Origin: an uncultured Muribaculaceae bacterium
GTDB lineage: Bacteria > Bacteroidota > Bacteroidia > Bacteroidales > Muribaculaceae
Reading direction: 5' to 3'
NCBI GenBank assembly: GCA_910584545.1
Contig: CAJUBC010000055.1
Coordinates: forward strand, 1 to 14,541
DNA length: 14,541 bases
Position numbers and translations under genes: made by a program
Notes under the pieces: generated by a model
What the model was told of the DNA's origin: nothing
Seen by the model: the letters and a program-made list of their open reading frames with translations, nothing else
Database searches by the model: none
In this document: positions 7,341 to 14,215 of the stretch, one piece after another
How the letters are laid out: the number at the start of each line of letters is the position of its first letter
Numbering within the stretch: the stretch's first letter is position 1

Positions 7341-7353
7341 GCCCCCTTCCCAT

Positions 7354-7391
7354 AAAAAATGCAGGCGGCAGTCCGTTACGGACTGCCGCCT
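7354..7391. terminator. Bidirectional terminator between uvrC and the T9SS gene
   Basis: A perfect 14-bp stem (7363-7376 with 7378-7391, core GGCGGCAGTCCG / CGGACTGCCGCC) sits between two convergent genes. On the minus strand it is followed by T6 (complement of A6, 7354-7359), so it is a strong terminator for the minus-strand gene. On the plus strand the stem alone, with only AT-rich sequence after it, serves uvrC. Confidence 0.88.
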
Positions 7392-7414
7392 ATCTACATA
7401 ATTTAAAACAACAC

Positions 7415-9820
7415 TTATTTTACAACAATCTTGAATGTCTTGTGGGTGGTACCGGCGTTGACATCGAGCACATAGATGCCTGCGCTCAGACCTTCGACAT
7501 TAATAACGTTGCTCTGACTGCAGTCCGTGAGCCTGCGGCATACACCGCCCTGCATGTTGTAGAGCGTTATCGATGTCTTGATGGTGTCGCCGTTATAAGG
7601 CAGGTCTACATGTAGATCCGACACTACGGGGTTGGGATATACCGAAGCCTTGACCTGATCTGCGCCCATGCGTTCGATATCGCTCGATACAGGCTTGAGG
7701 TCAATCAGATAACCGTGAGGCTGCATATCCTTGTCGTATGCGTATCCGGTGAGGAAGCGACCGTTAGGCGACATCGCGTAGAAGCCTGTGATCGACGTAT
7801 TCTTGAGGTCGCCGCCATGCTCTCTCACATAGCCGTTGAGCTCGCTGTAACCCTGGCCGCGGAACCATATCCATGCGCCCATGCCGCCTGTGTTGCGTCC
7901 TGCCGCCATCGAGCCGTCCTCTGCCACCTCTACCGTGGCGCCGTCTACATCGAGCACCTCGAGGCCGTTCTCCTCGCTCCAGATCCATGCGTTGTCGACT
8001 GCGTACCAATTGCCGCCGGTGCCGCCGATCCATTTACCGTTCTGAGAAACAGCCAGGGGATTGCCGAGGCAGTTGCTGATAACGCTGTTGAAGTCATCGA
8101 AATTGACATCGTCGACTGTGGTCTCGGGGTTGCCGAACAGCAGTTCCTGCTTATAGCTGCCGTCGCCCTGACGACGCCATACGGATGCCATCCACGGGCC
8201 CAATTTGTCCTGGAAGCCTACTACAACGCTGCCGTCATAATTGACGCGGTTGGCGCGTGTGGGGTAACCGGGGAACATGCTGCCGAGGCTGGATACATTG
8301 CCGTTCTCGTCCCAGATGGCGGCATAGCCCATGCCCTTGTTGACCTGTGAATCAAATATGTTCGAGATTCCGACGGCATAGCCTGCATCGGGAGATATGC
8401 CCCATGTCGATCCGCAGTTACGGTCGTTGACAACACCGAAAGATGACATAGGTGTCCATGTATCGGTATCCACATCATAGCGTGACGGACAGTAGCCCTC
8501 GAGCGCAGGTTCGAATGTCTTGCGGTAGAACACACCGTTGTCGGCAATCAGGTTGAACACGTTCTTATAGAACATCACAACGGTGAAGTTGTCGCCGTCT
8601 ACACCCTCGATCACTTCTTTTGTGAAGCTTTTGCCGTTGTCGGTCGAGGTATAGAATCGTCCGTTGTTTCCGGCAAGCGCTATCATGCCGTCGCTCCACA
8701 GCACATCGTTCCATTCGTCGGCAGCAGTCTCGCCGCCTGCAAACGGGCTGATGCCTCCCTCGACGACGGCCACTTTCCAGTTCTTACCGCCGTCGGCGGT
8801 GAGGAGCACGAGCTGGTCGGCGATGGCGATACCGTTGTCGGCGTCTGCGAATGCTATCTTACGGAATCCGATGCCTTCGGCCGTGTAGCAGTCGGTCCAG
8901 GTGACGCACCTGTCGGTGGATTTCTGGATATGGCCGTTGGTAGTCACCATATAGAAAGTCTCGCCGACGTGGGTGATGTGTGCCGGTACGCCTGCCACGC
9001 CTGTCGACTTCTTGAATGAGCCGAGCGTGTATTTGCTGTCCACAGAGTACCATGTTCCGTAGGAGCCGTCCTCGCACTCGAAGCCGACGGCACCGTAGGA
9101 ATAGGGCGCGCTCTCAGGCGCGTCGGTGCGGGCGAAATCCATCGCCGTGAACGACTTGACCGTGCGGCCGTCATCTACGGCCTGCAGTTCTACCGGATTC
9201 CAGCTCGGATTGCCTGACGAATAGTATATTTTGCCGGTATCGGTTCCGACAAGATAGTACATTGTTGTCATACATGACATGCAGGTGATTGCGCCCTGCG
9301 CGCGATTCTTCGGAAAATTTTGGTCATAGCATGCCGACCACGACTTGCCGTTGTTGGCGGATTTCAGCGTATAGCCGCGTGTCACTCCGTCGTCGTCGGT
9401 GTTTGAACCCGACAGGAACAGGTTGAAGTCGTTGCCTCTCTTATAGGAGCTGTACTTGAACGGGAAATTGTCGTAGACGAATCGCTCCCATGTGGTGGGC
9501 ACCATGATGGTTGTGCTCCAGTTGGAGCCGATGACCGTCTTGCCGTCGGTCGATATGCGTGCGGGACCTGCTGCCCCATCATCTCCTGCCGACATGCCGC
9601 CGATAACCTTCCCCTTATTGCTGACAAGAGGATCCCACATGATAAAGGGCGTGTCCTTGCCATAGCCGCCGACCACGACTCCTTCGTTGGAGACACTCGT
9701 CGGGTTGAGCGTGAACTCGGTTACATAGTAATCGACCTGGGCCGGTGCTTCCTGAGCTGATGCCCCGGCAGCCGCCAGCATGACCGACATGGTTGCCATA
9801 AGTTGTACTTTTCTTTTCAT
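7415..9820 (-). CDS. Secreted beta-propeller/HAF-repeat-like protein with type IX sorting domain
   Basis: Predicted extracellular or surface protein exported through Sec and the type IX secretion system. The start is set at 9820, not the longer 9901: it gives a clean signal peptide (MKRKVQLMATMSVMLAAAGASA, cleavage near residue 22) and lies ~77 nt after the start predicted from the promoter at 9904-9935, whereas 9901 is at or before that start. The 801-residue protein has BNR/YCF48-like propeller units (NNGKSWS, TDNGKSFTK, ADGGKNWK) in the first half. In the second half it has HAF-like repeats (DGSVVVG, NGKWIGG, DGSMAAGR, NGRFLTGY, each near a W-I-W or Y-L-I-D strand). The last ~78 residues form the Por sorting domain (VYPNPVVSDL ... 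GLSAGIYVLDV ... FKIVVK). Ligand or enzyme activity is unknown; no catalytic motif was recognised. The gene is downstream of and codirectional with the TPR-AraC regulator. Confidence 0.9.
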   Translation of the reverse strand: MKRKVQLMATMSVMLAAAGASAQEAPAQVDYYVTEFTLNPTSVSNEGVVVGGYGKDTPFIMWDPLVSNKGKVIGGMSAGDDGAAGPARISTDGKTVIGSNWSTTIMVPTTWERFVYDNFPFKYSSYKRGNDFNLFLSGSNTDDDGVTRGYTLKSANNGKSWSACYDQNFPKNRAQGAITCMSCMTTMYYLVGTDTGKIYYSSGNPSWNPVELQAVDDGRTVKSFTAMDFARTDAPESAPYSYGAVGFECEDGSYGTWYSVDSKYTLGSFKKSTGVAGVPAHITHVGETFYMVTTNGHIQKSTDRCVTWTDCYTAEGIGFRKIAFADADNGIAIADQLVLLTADGGKNWKVAVVEGGISPFAGGETAADEWNDVLWSDGMIALAGNNGRFYTSTDNGKSFTKEVIEGVDGDNFTVVMFYKNVFNLIADNGVFYRKTFEPALEGYCPSRYDVDTDTWTPMSSFGVVNDRNCGSTWGISPDAGYAVGISNIFDSQVNKGMGYAAIWDENGNVSSLGSMFPGYPTRANRVNYDGSVVVGFQDKLGPWMASVWRRQGDGSYKQELLFGNPETTVDDVNFDDFNSVISNCLGNPLAVSQNGKWIGGTGGNWYAVDNAWIWSEENGLEVLDVDGATVEVAEDGSMAAGRNTGGMGAWIWFRGQGYSELNGYVREHGGDLKNTSITGFYAMSPNGRFLTGYAYDKDMQPHGYLIDLKPVSSDIERMGADQVKASVYPNPVVSDLHVDLPYNGDTIKTSITLYNMQGGVCRRLTDCSQSNVINVEGLSAGIYVLDVNAGTTHKTFKIVVK

Positions 9821-9903
9821 AGATGCTTGAATGAATTGTTTTGTTATTTTGTTTTGGAAAATTCTGTTCGATGGAAGACCTCCCGTGACGGAAATCTTCA
9901 CCG

Positions 9904-9935
9904 CAAATTTAGATATCGGTCAAGCAATCTGCAAA
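9904..9935 (-). promoter_or_regulatory. Bacteroides-type promoter for the T9SS protein gene
   Basis: On the minus strand TTTG (9932-9935), 20 bp, then TAAATTTG (9904-9911). Predicted start is near 9897, ~77 nt before the ATG at 9820. This promoter supports both independent transcription of the gene and the shorter N terminus. Confidence 0.75.
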
Positions 9936-9944
9936 TTCAAGTGT

Positions 9945-9964
9945 TCATGATTCATGAATCATGA
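9945..9964. promoter_or_regulatory. Perfect 20-bp palindrome, operator candidate
   Basis: TCATGATTCATGAATCATGA is a perfect inverted repeat with no spacer. It lies 6 bp after the stop codon of the TPR-AraC regulator and ~10 bp upstream of the -33 box of the next gene's promoter, a position suited to an activator or repressor dimer. No T-run follows on the minus strand, so it is not a standard terminator of the regulator gene. Confidence 0.6.
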
Positions 9965-9970
9965 TGTTTT

Positions 9971-11761
9971 TCAGGTTTTATTTCCCTGTTTTATGGCATT
10001 TGACTGTTTTTCACGGGTCAGTTTCTGATATACCGATGGAGTTATGCCGGTCATTTTCTTGAACACGGCTGAGAATGTCGCACTCGACTTGAAGCCCACG
10101 CTGTCGCCTATGCCGTTGATGGAATACTGTCCGTACCCGTCTGTGTCGGCAAGACGGACGCATGCCAGATTGACACGGTACTCATTGACAAAAGTGCTGA
10201 AATTTTTCTTGAAGACGTCGTTGATAACCTGCGACACATACTTGGTGTTGGAATTCACCTGGGAGGCCAGACTGTTTAGGGAGAAATCGGGGGAGCAGAA
10301 TGGCATCTGCGTCTCCATGACCTCGGTGACCGCGCCGACAAGTCTGTCGCGCTGGGCTGTGCTGAGTCCCGACCGTTCATATTTCGTGTCGGAGCTATAT
10401 GTATCCTCTTCCGGTCCTACGGCTGGAAGAGGACCGTCTGATCCGCCGGTAACGATGTCTCCGTCGTCGGTCGTCCCGGACAGGCGCATTATCTGCTCGC
10501 GCAGGGCCTCGTTCTCGCGGCTAACCGACATGTACCTGTCCGTGTAGTCGCGGTGATCGGCAATCATGCGCTGGTGTATGTCGTACAGATTCCGGTAGTT
10601 TTCGGCCAGCTTCTTTTTCTGTCGGTAAAAATAGTACAGCAGCAGAGCCGCCAGTATAACGGCTCCGACCACGCTCCAGAGAACTATGCGCTGACGGCTG
10701 ATCAGCATGGCGTCACGCGCCTGTCTCTCGTTCAGCTCCGATATCTCGCGCTCGGTTTTCTCCATCTCGTACAGGAACTGCTGGTTCTTGGCCATGTCGA
10801 ACTGTCGCTGGTTATAGATCGAGTCCTTCAGCTCGAGATACCGGTCCTTGAGCTCGGCCGCTTTCTGACGGTTTCCGAACCGGTCGTACAGCGAATACAG
10901 CATCTTGACGGTCTCGGTATATTGGTACAGGATACCGTTAGCCTGCGCTACGTCCTTGCACCGCGACAGATAATACATAGCCGAATCGGTACGCTCCATC
11001 ATGTCGTAGATACGTCCGATTTCCCCGTATGCCGAACATGCGTATCTGGCGTTAAGGCCCTTGGCGTCAGAATAGCGGGCAAGGTCCTTGAAGTGTTCTA
11101 TCGATTCACGCAGTTTTCCCTCGTACCTGAGTATCAGGGCCAAAGTATAACGGTCCATGTAGGAACTCTCGTCTGTTACCTCATGTTTCACCGACTTTGA
11201 CTGTTCATAGTATCCACGTGCCGTCTTTACATCATTGAGATTGATGCTCACACCAACAAGGTTCTGCAATAGCTTGTACTCCGTTGCTTTGTCGCCGGCT
11301 CGACGTGCTTCTTTCAGACCTGTGACATACATGCTCTTCCCTTTCTCATAGTCCTGAAACATATTATAGATATTGCCTATATTGTTGTATAGGTTGGCAA
11401 TATATGGACGATGGGCGGTCGACTCGCTGAGCTTCATGCCGGAAATGTAATATTTCAGCGCGTTAGAGTAGTTGCCCTTGCCGTAATGTATGTTGCCGGA
11501 TCGCATGTTGGCCCTTACACGATTCCCTATTTCGTCGGCCGAGGTATCTTCAGTCTTGCGTTGAGCGTAAAGCATATACAGCACGAGAGCCTCCTCCTCG
11601 CTGCCGTTCCCTTTGAGATACAGCGAATCCGCAAGTGTGATTATCCGGTCTGATTCCCAATCCGAACATTTCTGCAGCAGATCTTCATATTTGTTTTGCT
11701 CTCCGTGCATCGACAGACATGCCAACGCGAGTGTCAGTATCATGGTAATAAACTTATACAT
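9971..11761 (-). CDS. Membrane-anchored TPR sensor with C-terminal AraC DNA-binding domain
   Basis: One-piece transmembrane regulator of 596 residues. The N terminus has a signal sequence or anchor (about 1-20). Residues 25-345 form a periplasmic array of TPR-like helical hairpins, e.g. NIHYGKGNYSNALKYYISG (~90-108) and NLYNNIGNIYNMFQDYEKGK (~123-142), typically protein-protein interaction surfaces. A transmembrane helix lies at 359-379 (VVGAVILAALLLYYFYR), followed by a cytoplasmic coiled-coil-like segment (380-428), a low-complexity linker (429-465) and an AraC-type double helix-turn-helix (485-582; FSLNSLASQVNSNTKYVSQVI and SINGIGDSVGFKSSATFSAVFKK). It could relay a periplasmic signal to transcription without phosphotransfer; the signal is unknown. 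The nearest candidate target is the T9SS gene directly downstream. Confidence 0.92.
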   Translation of the reverse strand: MYKFITMILTLALACLSMHGEQNKYEDLLQKCSDWESDRIITLADSLYLKGNGSEEEALVLYMLYAQRKTEDTSADEIGNRVRANMRSGNIHYGKGNYSNALKYYISGMKLSESTAHRPYIANLYNNIGNIYNMFQDYEKGKSMYVTGLKEARRAGDKATEYKLLQNLVGVSINLNDVKTARGYYEQSKSVKHEVTDESSYMDRYTLALILRYEGKLRESIEHFKDLARYSDAKGLNARYACSAYGEIGRIYDMMERTDSAMYYLSRCKDVAQANGILYQYTETVKMLYSLYDRFGNRQKAAELKDRYLELKDSIYNQRQFDMAKNQQFLYEMEKTEREISELNERQARDAMLISRQRIVLWSVVGAVILAALLLYYFYRQKKKLAENYRNLYDIHQRMIADHRDYTDRYMSVSRENEALREQIMRLSGTTDDGDIVTGGSDGPLPAVGPEEDTYSSDTKYERSGLSTAQRDRLVGAVTEVMETQMPFCSPDFSLNSLASQVNSNTKYVSQVINDVFKKNFSTFVNEYRVNLACVRLADTDGYGQYSINGIGDSVGFKSSATFSAVFKKMTGITPSVYQKLTREKQSNAIKQGNKT

Positions 11762-11767
11762 AGGTCT

Positions 11768-11795
11768 TCGTTTAATGAATCCTCGTTTAATGAAT
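11768..11795. repeat. Tandem 13-bp direct repeat upstream of the regulator start
   Basis: Two exact copies of TCGTTTAATGAAT (11768-11780, 11783-11795) with a 15-bp period, ending 6 bp from the ATG at 11761. AraC proteins often bind direct repeats, so autoregulation is possible, though the repeat lies in the transcribed leader. A local duplication of the ribosome-binding region is the plain alternative. Confidence 0.65.
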
Positions 11796-11802
11796 TAGGT
11801 GA

Positions 11803-11825
11803 TAAAAACTTATTTCAAGTTTTTA
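11803..11825 (-). promoter_or_regulatory. 9-bp AU-rich hairpin in the regulator leader
   Basis: On the minus strand TAAAAACTT and AAGTTTTTA (11803-11825) form a perfect stem with loop gaaat. The T-rich 3' arm gives it some terminator character, so it could be an attenuator or the 3' end of a short leader RNA starting near 11987. Confidence 0.45.
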
Positions 11826-11915
11826 AGTTAGTGGTTAAAAAGATTGAATGCAACGAGCCATCAGGATTTCTCGTGATATTTGGCTCCCACAGATCCCCTC
11901 ACGGCGTTCTGAATG

Positions 11916-11978
11916 CTATCCCCAAGTCATCAGGCCCTTACCAAAGTCCATGAAAAAGTCTTTGCAAATCGTCAGCAT
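11916..11978 (-). CDS. Possible 20-aa leader peptide
   Basis: A mini-ORF beginning ~10 nt after the predicted transcript start encodes MLTICKDFF...KGLMTWG then TAG. It is short enough to arise by chance. It is noted because it is the first ATG of a ~225-nt leader ahead of the TPR-AraC regulator. No ribosome-binding evidence beyond position. Confidence 0.2.
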   Translation of the reverse strand: MLTICKDFFMDFGKGLMTWG

Positions 11979-11996
11979 GACTGGTGATTTGCAAAG
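11960..11996. repeat. 11-bp inverted repeat overlapping the regulator promoter
   Basis: CTTTGCAAATC (11960-11970) and GATTTGCAAAG (11986-11996) are perfect complements with a 15-nt spacer. The right arm overlaps the minus-strand -7 box and the left arm lies ~20 nt into the transcript, so a bound dimer would cover the start site. Repressor operator is a reasonable guess. Confidence 0.6.
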
Positions 11997-12022
11997 ATAA
12001 ATCAATTCTTCGAATTTTCAAA
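11992..12022 (-). promoter_or_regulatory. Bacteroides-type promoter for the TPR-AraC regulator
   Basis: On the minus strand TTTG (12019-12022), 19 bp, TATCTTTG (11992-11999), a full consensus match with the same -7 box as the ybeY promoter. Predicted start near 11987 gives a leader of about 225 nt. A small dyad ACGTG...CACGT (12027-12045) lies just upstream of the -33 box. Confidence 0.72.
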
Positions 12023-12234
12023 ATAAACGTGCCGTCCGGTCACGTCAGTCACACATCGGTTTTTTGATTTCGTGATGCCCGATATCCACTTGGCCATCAT
12101 ACTGTCTGCACGGCGAAGAGGCGGCTGCATGGGTCTTGATTATATCTTGCGGATTATTGCCGCATCTGCATCTTGTGTCTCCCGATTAAACATTAGCCGG
12201 AATCAGATGTTTCGTTATTATAAACATTGGATTT

Positions 12235-12585
12235 ATGGATACAAAGCAGAGACTTTACATAGTGCGGTTCGGAAATTCAGCCGCATACCGTCTGGAATTT
12301 TCCGGAACGAAGGAGGCACTCGAGGCATCCCCTCGAATGAAGGAAGTCGAGGATACCCTTGCGGAATATCTCAAAAGCAAGATCCCGGTTTGCAACCACG
12401 TGAAGCGGCTGACAACCCCAGTCATACATGAGGTGGAATCTGAAGACGCACCCAAGTATGCAGGTTATCGTGAGCTGGATGCGGAAGCCATCGAAGCGCT
12501 GAAGCACGTCGTACTGACTGAGGCCCGCAATTATCAGGACCAGAAGGAGCTGGACCGGAACGCTCTGTTCGCCGACATCAGCTGA
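12235..12585 (+). CDS. Small protein of unknown function (116 aa)
   Basis: I do not recognise the family. The protein begins with a beta-strand-like stretch (QRLYIVRFGNSAAYRLEF, ~5-22), then a charged helical segment (~24-48), a Pro-containing middle (KSKIPVCNHVKRLTTP), and a C-terminal acidic helix (LDAEAIEALKHVVLTEARNY). It has no signal peptide or membrane segment, so it is probably cytoplasmic. The sequence upstream of the ATG is AT-rich, as usual for this phylum, but no TTTG/TAnnTTTG promoter was found in 12046-12234. A terminator-like hairpin follows 8 bp after the stop, which supports a real monocistronic gene. Confidence 0.75.
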   Translation: MDTKQRLYIVRFGNSAAYRLEFSGTKEALEASPRMKEVEDTLAEYLKSKIPVCNHVKRLTTPVIHEVESEDAPKYAGYRELDAEAIEALKHVVLTEARNYQDQKELDRNALFADIS

Positions 12586-12593
12586 CAGGCATA

Positions 12594-12623
12594 AAGGACT
12601 CGAGGAATTATCCCCGAGTCCTT
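12594..12623. terminator. Terminator-like hairpin between convergent genes
   Basis: AAGGACTCG (12594-12602) and CGAGTCCTT (12615-12623) form a perfect 9-bp stem with a 12-nt loop. Downstream sequence is atcttt on the plus strand and ttat on the minus strand, so T-tracts are weak in both directions. It lies between the 12235-12585 gene and the convergent aquaporin gene. Confidence 0.7.
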
Positions 12624-12648
12624 ATCTTTGAGTCTTAGTGCATGGATC

Positions 12649-13341
12649 TTATTGCGCCACCTCGCGACGGGCGGCGAGGATGCCTTTCCACGTGATGGCT
12701 GCAAGCAAAGCACCTGCGAGCGGGCCTACCACCATGATCCAGAAATCGGGCCATGCGGCCGGTGACCAGAGCGCCGGACCGAAACTGCGTGCCGGGTTGA
12801 CTGAGCAGTTGTCGACCGGTATGCCGACGATGTTGACCAGTCCGAGAGCCAGACCGATTGCCAGTCCGGAGAACTTCCCGAATCCCAGCTTCTCATCGGT
12901 GGAGCCGAAAATGGTGAGTACGAAGAAGAAAGTGAAGAGGATTTCCATCAGAAGGGCCATTCCGGCCGAGGCCCCCGGTTGAAGGACGTTGGCAGCCAGC
13001 TGAGCCTCTCCCGTCACTCCTCCTAAGTCAAATCCGCTATCCATATTGACGAACCAATACAGGAATCCGGCACCGATGGCCGCTCCGACGAGCTGACTGA
13101 TCACATAGCCGAAGAAATCCTTGGTGGAGAGTTTACCGGCAATCCACATACCGAACGAAACCGCGGGGTTTACGTGGCAACCGGAGATGTTGCCTATACA
13201 GTAACAGAGGCAAACGAGCACGAGACCGAAACAGAGACCGATGCCCAGAACGCCGATCTTAGGGCCCGCAAGGACAGCGCTGCCGCATGCCATCAGGACC
13301 AGAAACATTGTGCCGAAACCTTCGGCCAGATATTTTTTCAT
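12649..13341 (-). CDS. Aquaporin, MIP family (AqpZ-like)
   Basis: Inner-membrane channel of 230 residues with the two half-helix motifs NPA at 58-60 (SGCHVNPAVSFG) and 182-184 (NCSVNPARSFGPAL) and six hydrophobic segments, starting at MKKYLAEGFGTMFLVLMACG. Aligned by eye to E. coli AqpZ, the selectivity-filter positions are Phe38, Asn170, Cys179 and Arg185. AqpZ has Phe, His, Thr, Arg, so the usual water-channel His is Asn here while Cys resembles mammalian AQP1. It lacks the Gly typical of glycerol facilitators, so water is the default substrate, with small neutral solutes possible. It follows the DJ-1-like gene by 48 bp on the same strand with no promoter or terminator seen between them, so the two are probably an operon. 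Confidence 0.93.
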   Translation of the reverse strand: MKKYLAEGFGTMFLVLMACGSAVLAGPKIGVLGIGLCFGLVLVCLCYCIGNISGCHVNPAVSFGMWIAGKLSTKDFFGYVISQLVGAAIGAGFLYWFVNMDSGFDLGGVTGEAQLAANVLQPGASAGMALLMEILFTFFFVLTIFGSTDEKLGFGKFSGLAIGLALGLVNIVGIPVDNCSVNPARSFGPALWSPAAWPDFWIMVVGPLAGALLAAITWKGILAARREVAQ

Positions 13342-13389
13342 AATAGTACAAATTAAGATGTTGCGTTGGTGTTTTTGCGGGATGGAACC

Positions 13390-14010
13390 TTAATCCGCAA
13401 GCATTGAGGATAATGTCTCGTCGGCCTTCTGCCTGCCGAGCGTCGCGGATATGATGGCACCGGCAAATTTCAAAGTCGTTCCCGGACCCTCTGAAGTTAT
13501 GATATTTCCATCAATTACCACCGGCTCTTTAATGTAAGTGCCTCTGCCGGCCTTTATCTTGTCGCCAAGTCCGGGATAGCATGTGGCTTCCTTGCCCTTC
13601 AGTATTCCCAGAGGAGCCAGCACTATGGCCGGTCCTGCGCAGATCGAAGCTATTCGTCCCCCCTTGGCGGAATGAGCCCGCAGCATATCGGACACCGCTT
13701 CGGATGCGTGGAGATTAGGTGCTCCGGGCACGCCGCCGGGAACTATAAGCCAATCGGCATCGCCGGCATCGATGTCCGACAGCAAAGAATCGGCCACAAC
13801 GGTCTGCCCCGTGGCTCCCTTGATCAGAAGTGTGGTGTCGACGGCGACTGCCACTACCGGAATATCAGCCCTGCGCAATGCGTCGATCGTAGCCATTGCC
13901 TCTATCTCCTCGACTCCCGGAGCGAGGAAAATATAAGATTGTCTTGCTTTCATAGTCATAAATCCGATTAATAAAAGTGCCAGTACGGCAAATCTTTTCA
14001 TATAGATCAT
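13390..14010 (-). CDS. DJ-1/PfpI family protein with N-terminal hydrophobic segment
   Basis: DJ-1/PfpI/YajL-type fold, a family of stress-related proteins proposed to act as deglycases, glyoxalases or chaperones. The nucleophile elbow is ASICAGPA with Cys124, the acidic partner is in APGVEEIEA (Glu34/Glu35), and PGGVPGAPNL and ITSEGPGT match the family. The core begins at residue ~24 (QSYIFLAPG), whereas cytoplasmic homologues start almost directly at this strand. The preceding MKRFAVLALLLIGFMTMKA resembles a signal peptide, so export to the periplasm is possible. Start options are Met1 (14010), Met4 (14001, the better signal-peptide start) and Met20 (13953, which removes the hydrophobic segment and gives a cytoplasmic protein). 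No TTTG/TAnnTTTG promoter was found upstream. Confidence 0.85.
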   Translation of the reverse strand: MIYMKRFAVLALLLIGFMTMKARQSYIFLAPGVEEIEAMATIDALRRADIPVVAVAVDTTLLIKGATGQTVVADSLLSDIDAGDADWLIVPGGVPGAPNLHASEAVSDMLRAHSAKGGRIASICAGPAIVLAPLGILKGKEATCYPGLGDKIKAGRGTYIKEPVVIDGNIITSEGPGTTLKFAGAIISATLGRQKADETLSSMLAD

Positions 14011-14179
14011 AATTGGTGGGTTTCAATACATTGATACAATGCTTTGACTTACCCGAGGGTTTTCATCAGATTCGCTCCGGCCAGATGTGCAGGTATGCGG
14101 GAAAAGAAAAGATATCCACGATCTGATGGAGATCTTGCACTATAGTATGATGGTAACCGGGCGCGGCGAGTTTAAAAAA

Positions 14180-14202
14180 ATATTTTCACATGGTGAAAAT
14201 AT
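14180..14202. promoter_or_regulatory. 23-bp dyad, operator candidate
   Basis: ATATTTTCAC (14180-14189) and GTGAAAATAT (14193-14202) are perfect 10-bp arms around ATG. It covers the position where a -33 box would lie for the plus-strand -7 box at 14216, and is ~170 bp upstream of the minus-strand DJ-1-like gene. Symmetry and location suit a dimeric regulator. Confidence 0.6.
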
Positions 14203-14215
14203 GAGATTAATTCAT

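Noticed and set aside
7715..8350. 211-codon plus-strand ORF
   Set aside because: It is antisense to the T9SS protein gene, with no domain recognised.
7820..9901. Longer start at 9901 for the T9SS protein
   Set aside because: The extra 27 residues precede the signal peptide, and 9901 lies at or before the transcript start predicted from the promoter at 9904-9935.
10553..11200. 215-codon plus-strand ORF
   Set aside because: It is antisense to the TPR region of the regulator and shows no motif.
11696..11953. 85-codon plus-strand ORF across the regulator leader
   Set aside because: It is antisense to the regulator start and its leader, with no promoter and no recognised family.
12397..12402. 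CACGTG near 12397 as a second parS
   Set aside because: Only the central hexamer matches; flanking bases do not fit TGTTY...RAACA, and it is inside a gene.
12072..12431. Plus-strand ORF overlapping the start of the 116-aa gene in another frame
   Set aside because: The downstream part reads through the 12235 gene in a different frame, and the upstream part has no support.
12688..12702. TTTCCACGTGATGG as a parS half-site
   Set aside because: The left half matches but the right half fails after one base, and it lies inside the aquaporin gene.
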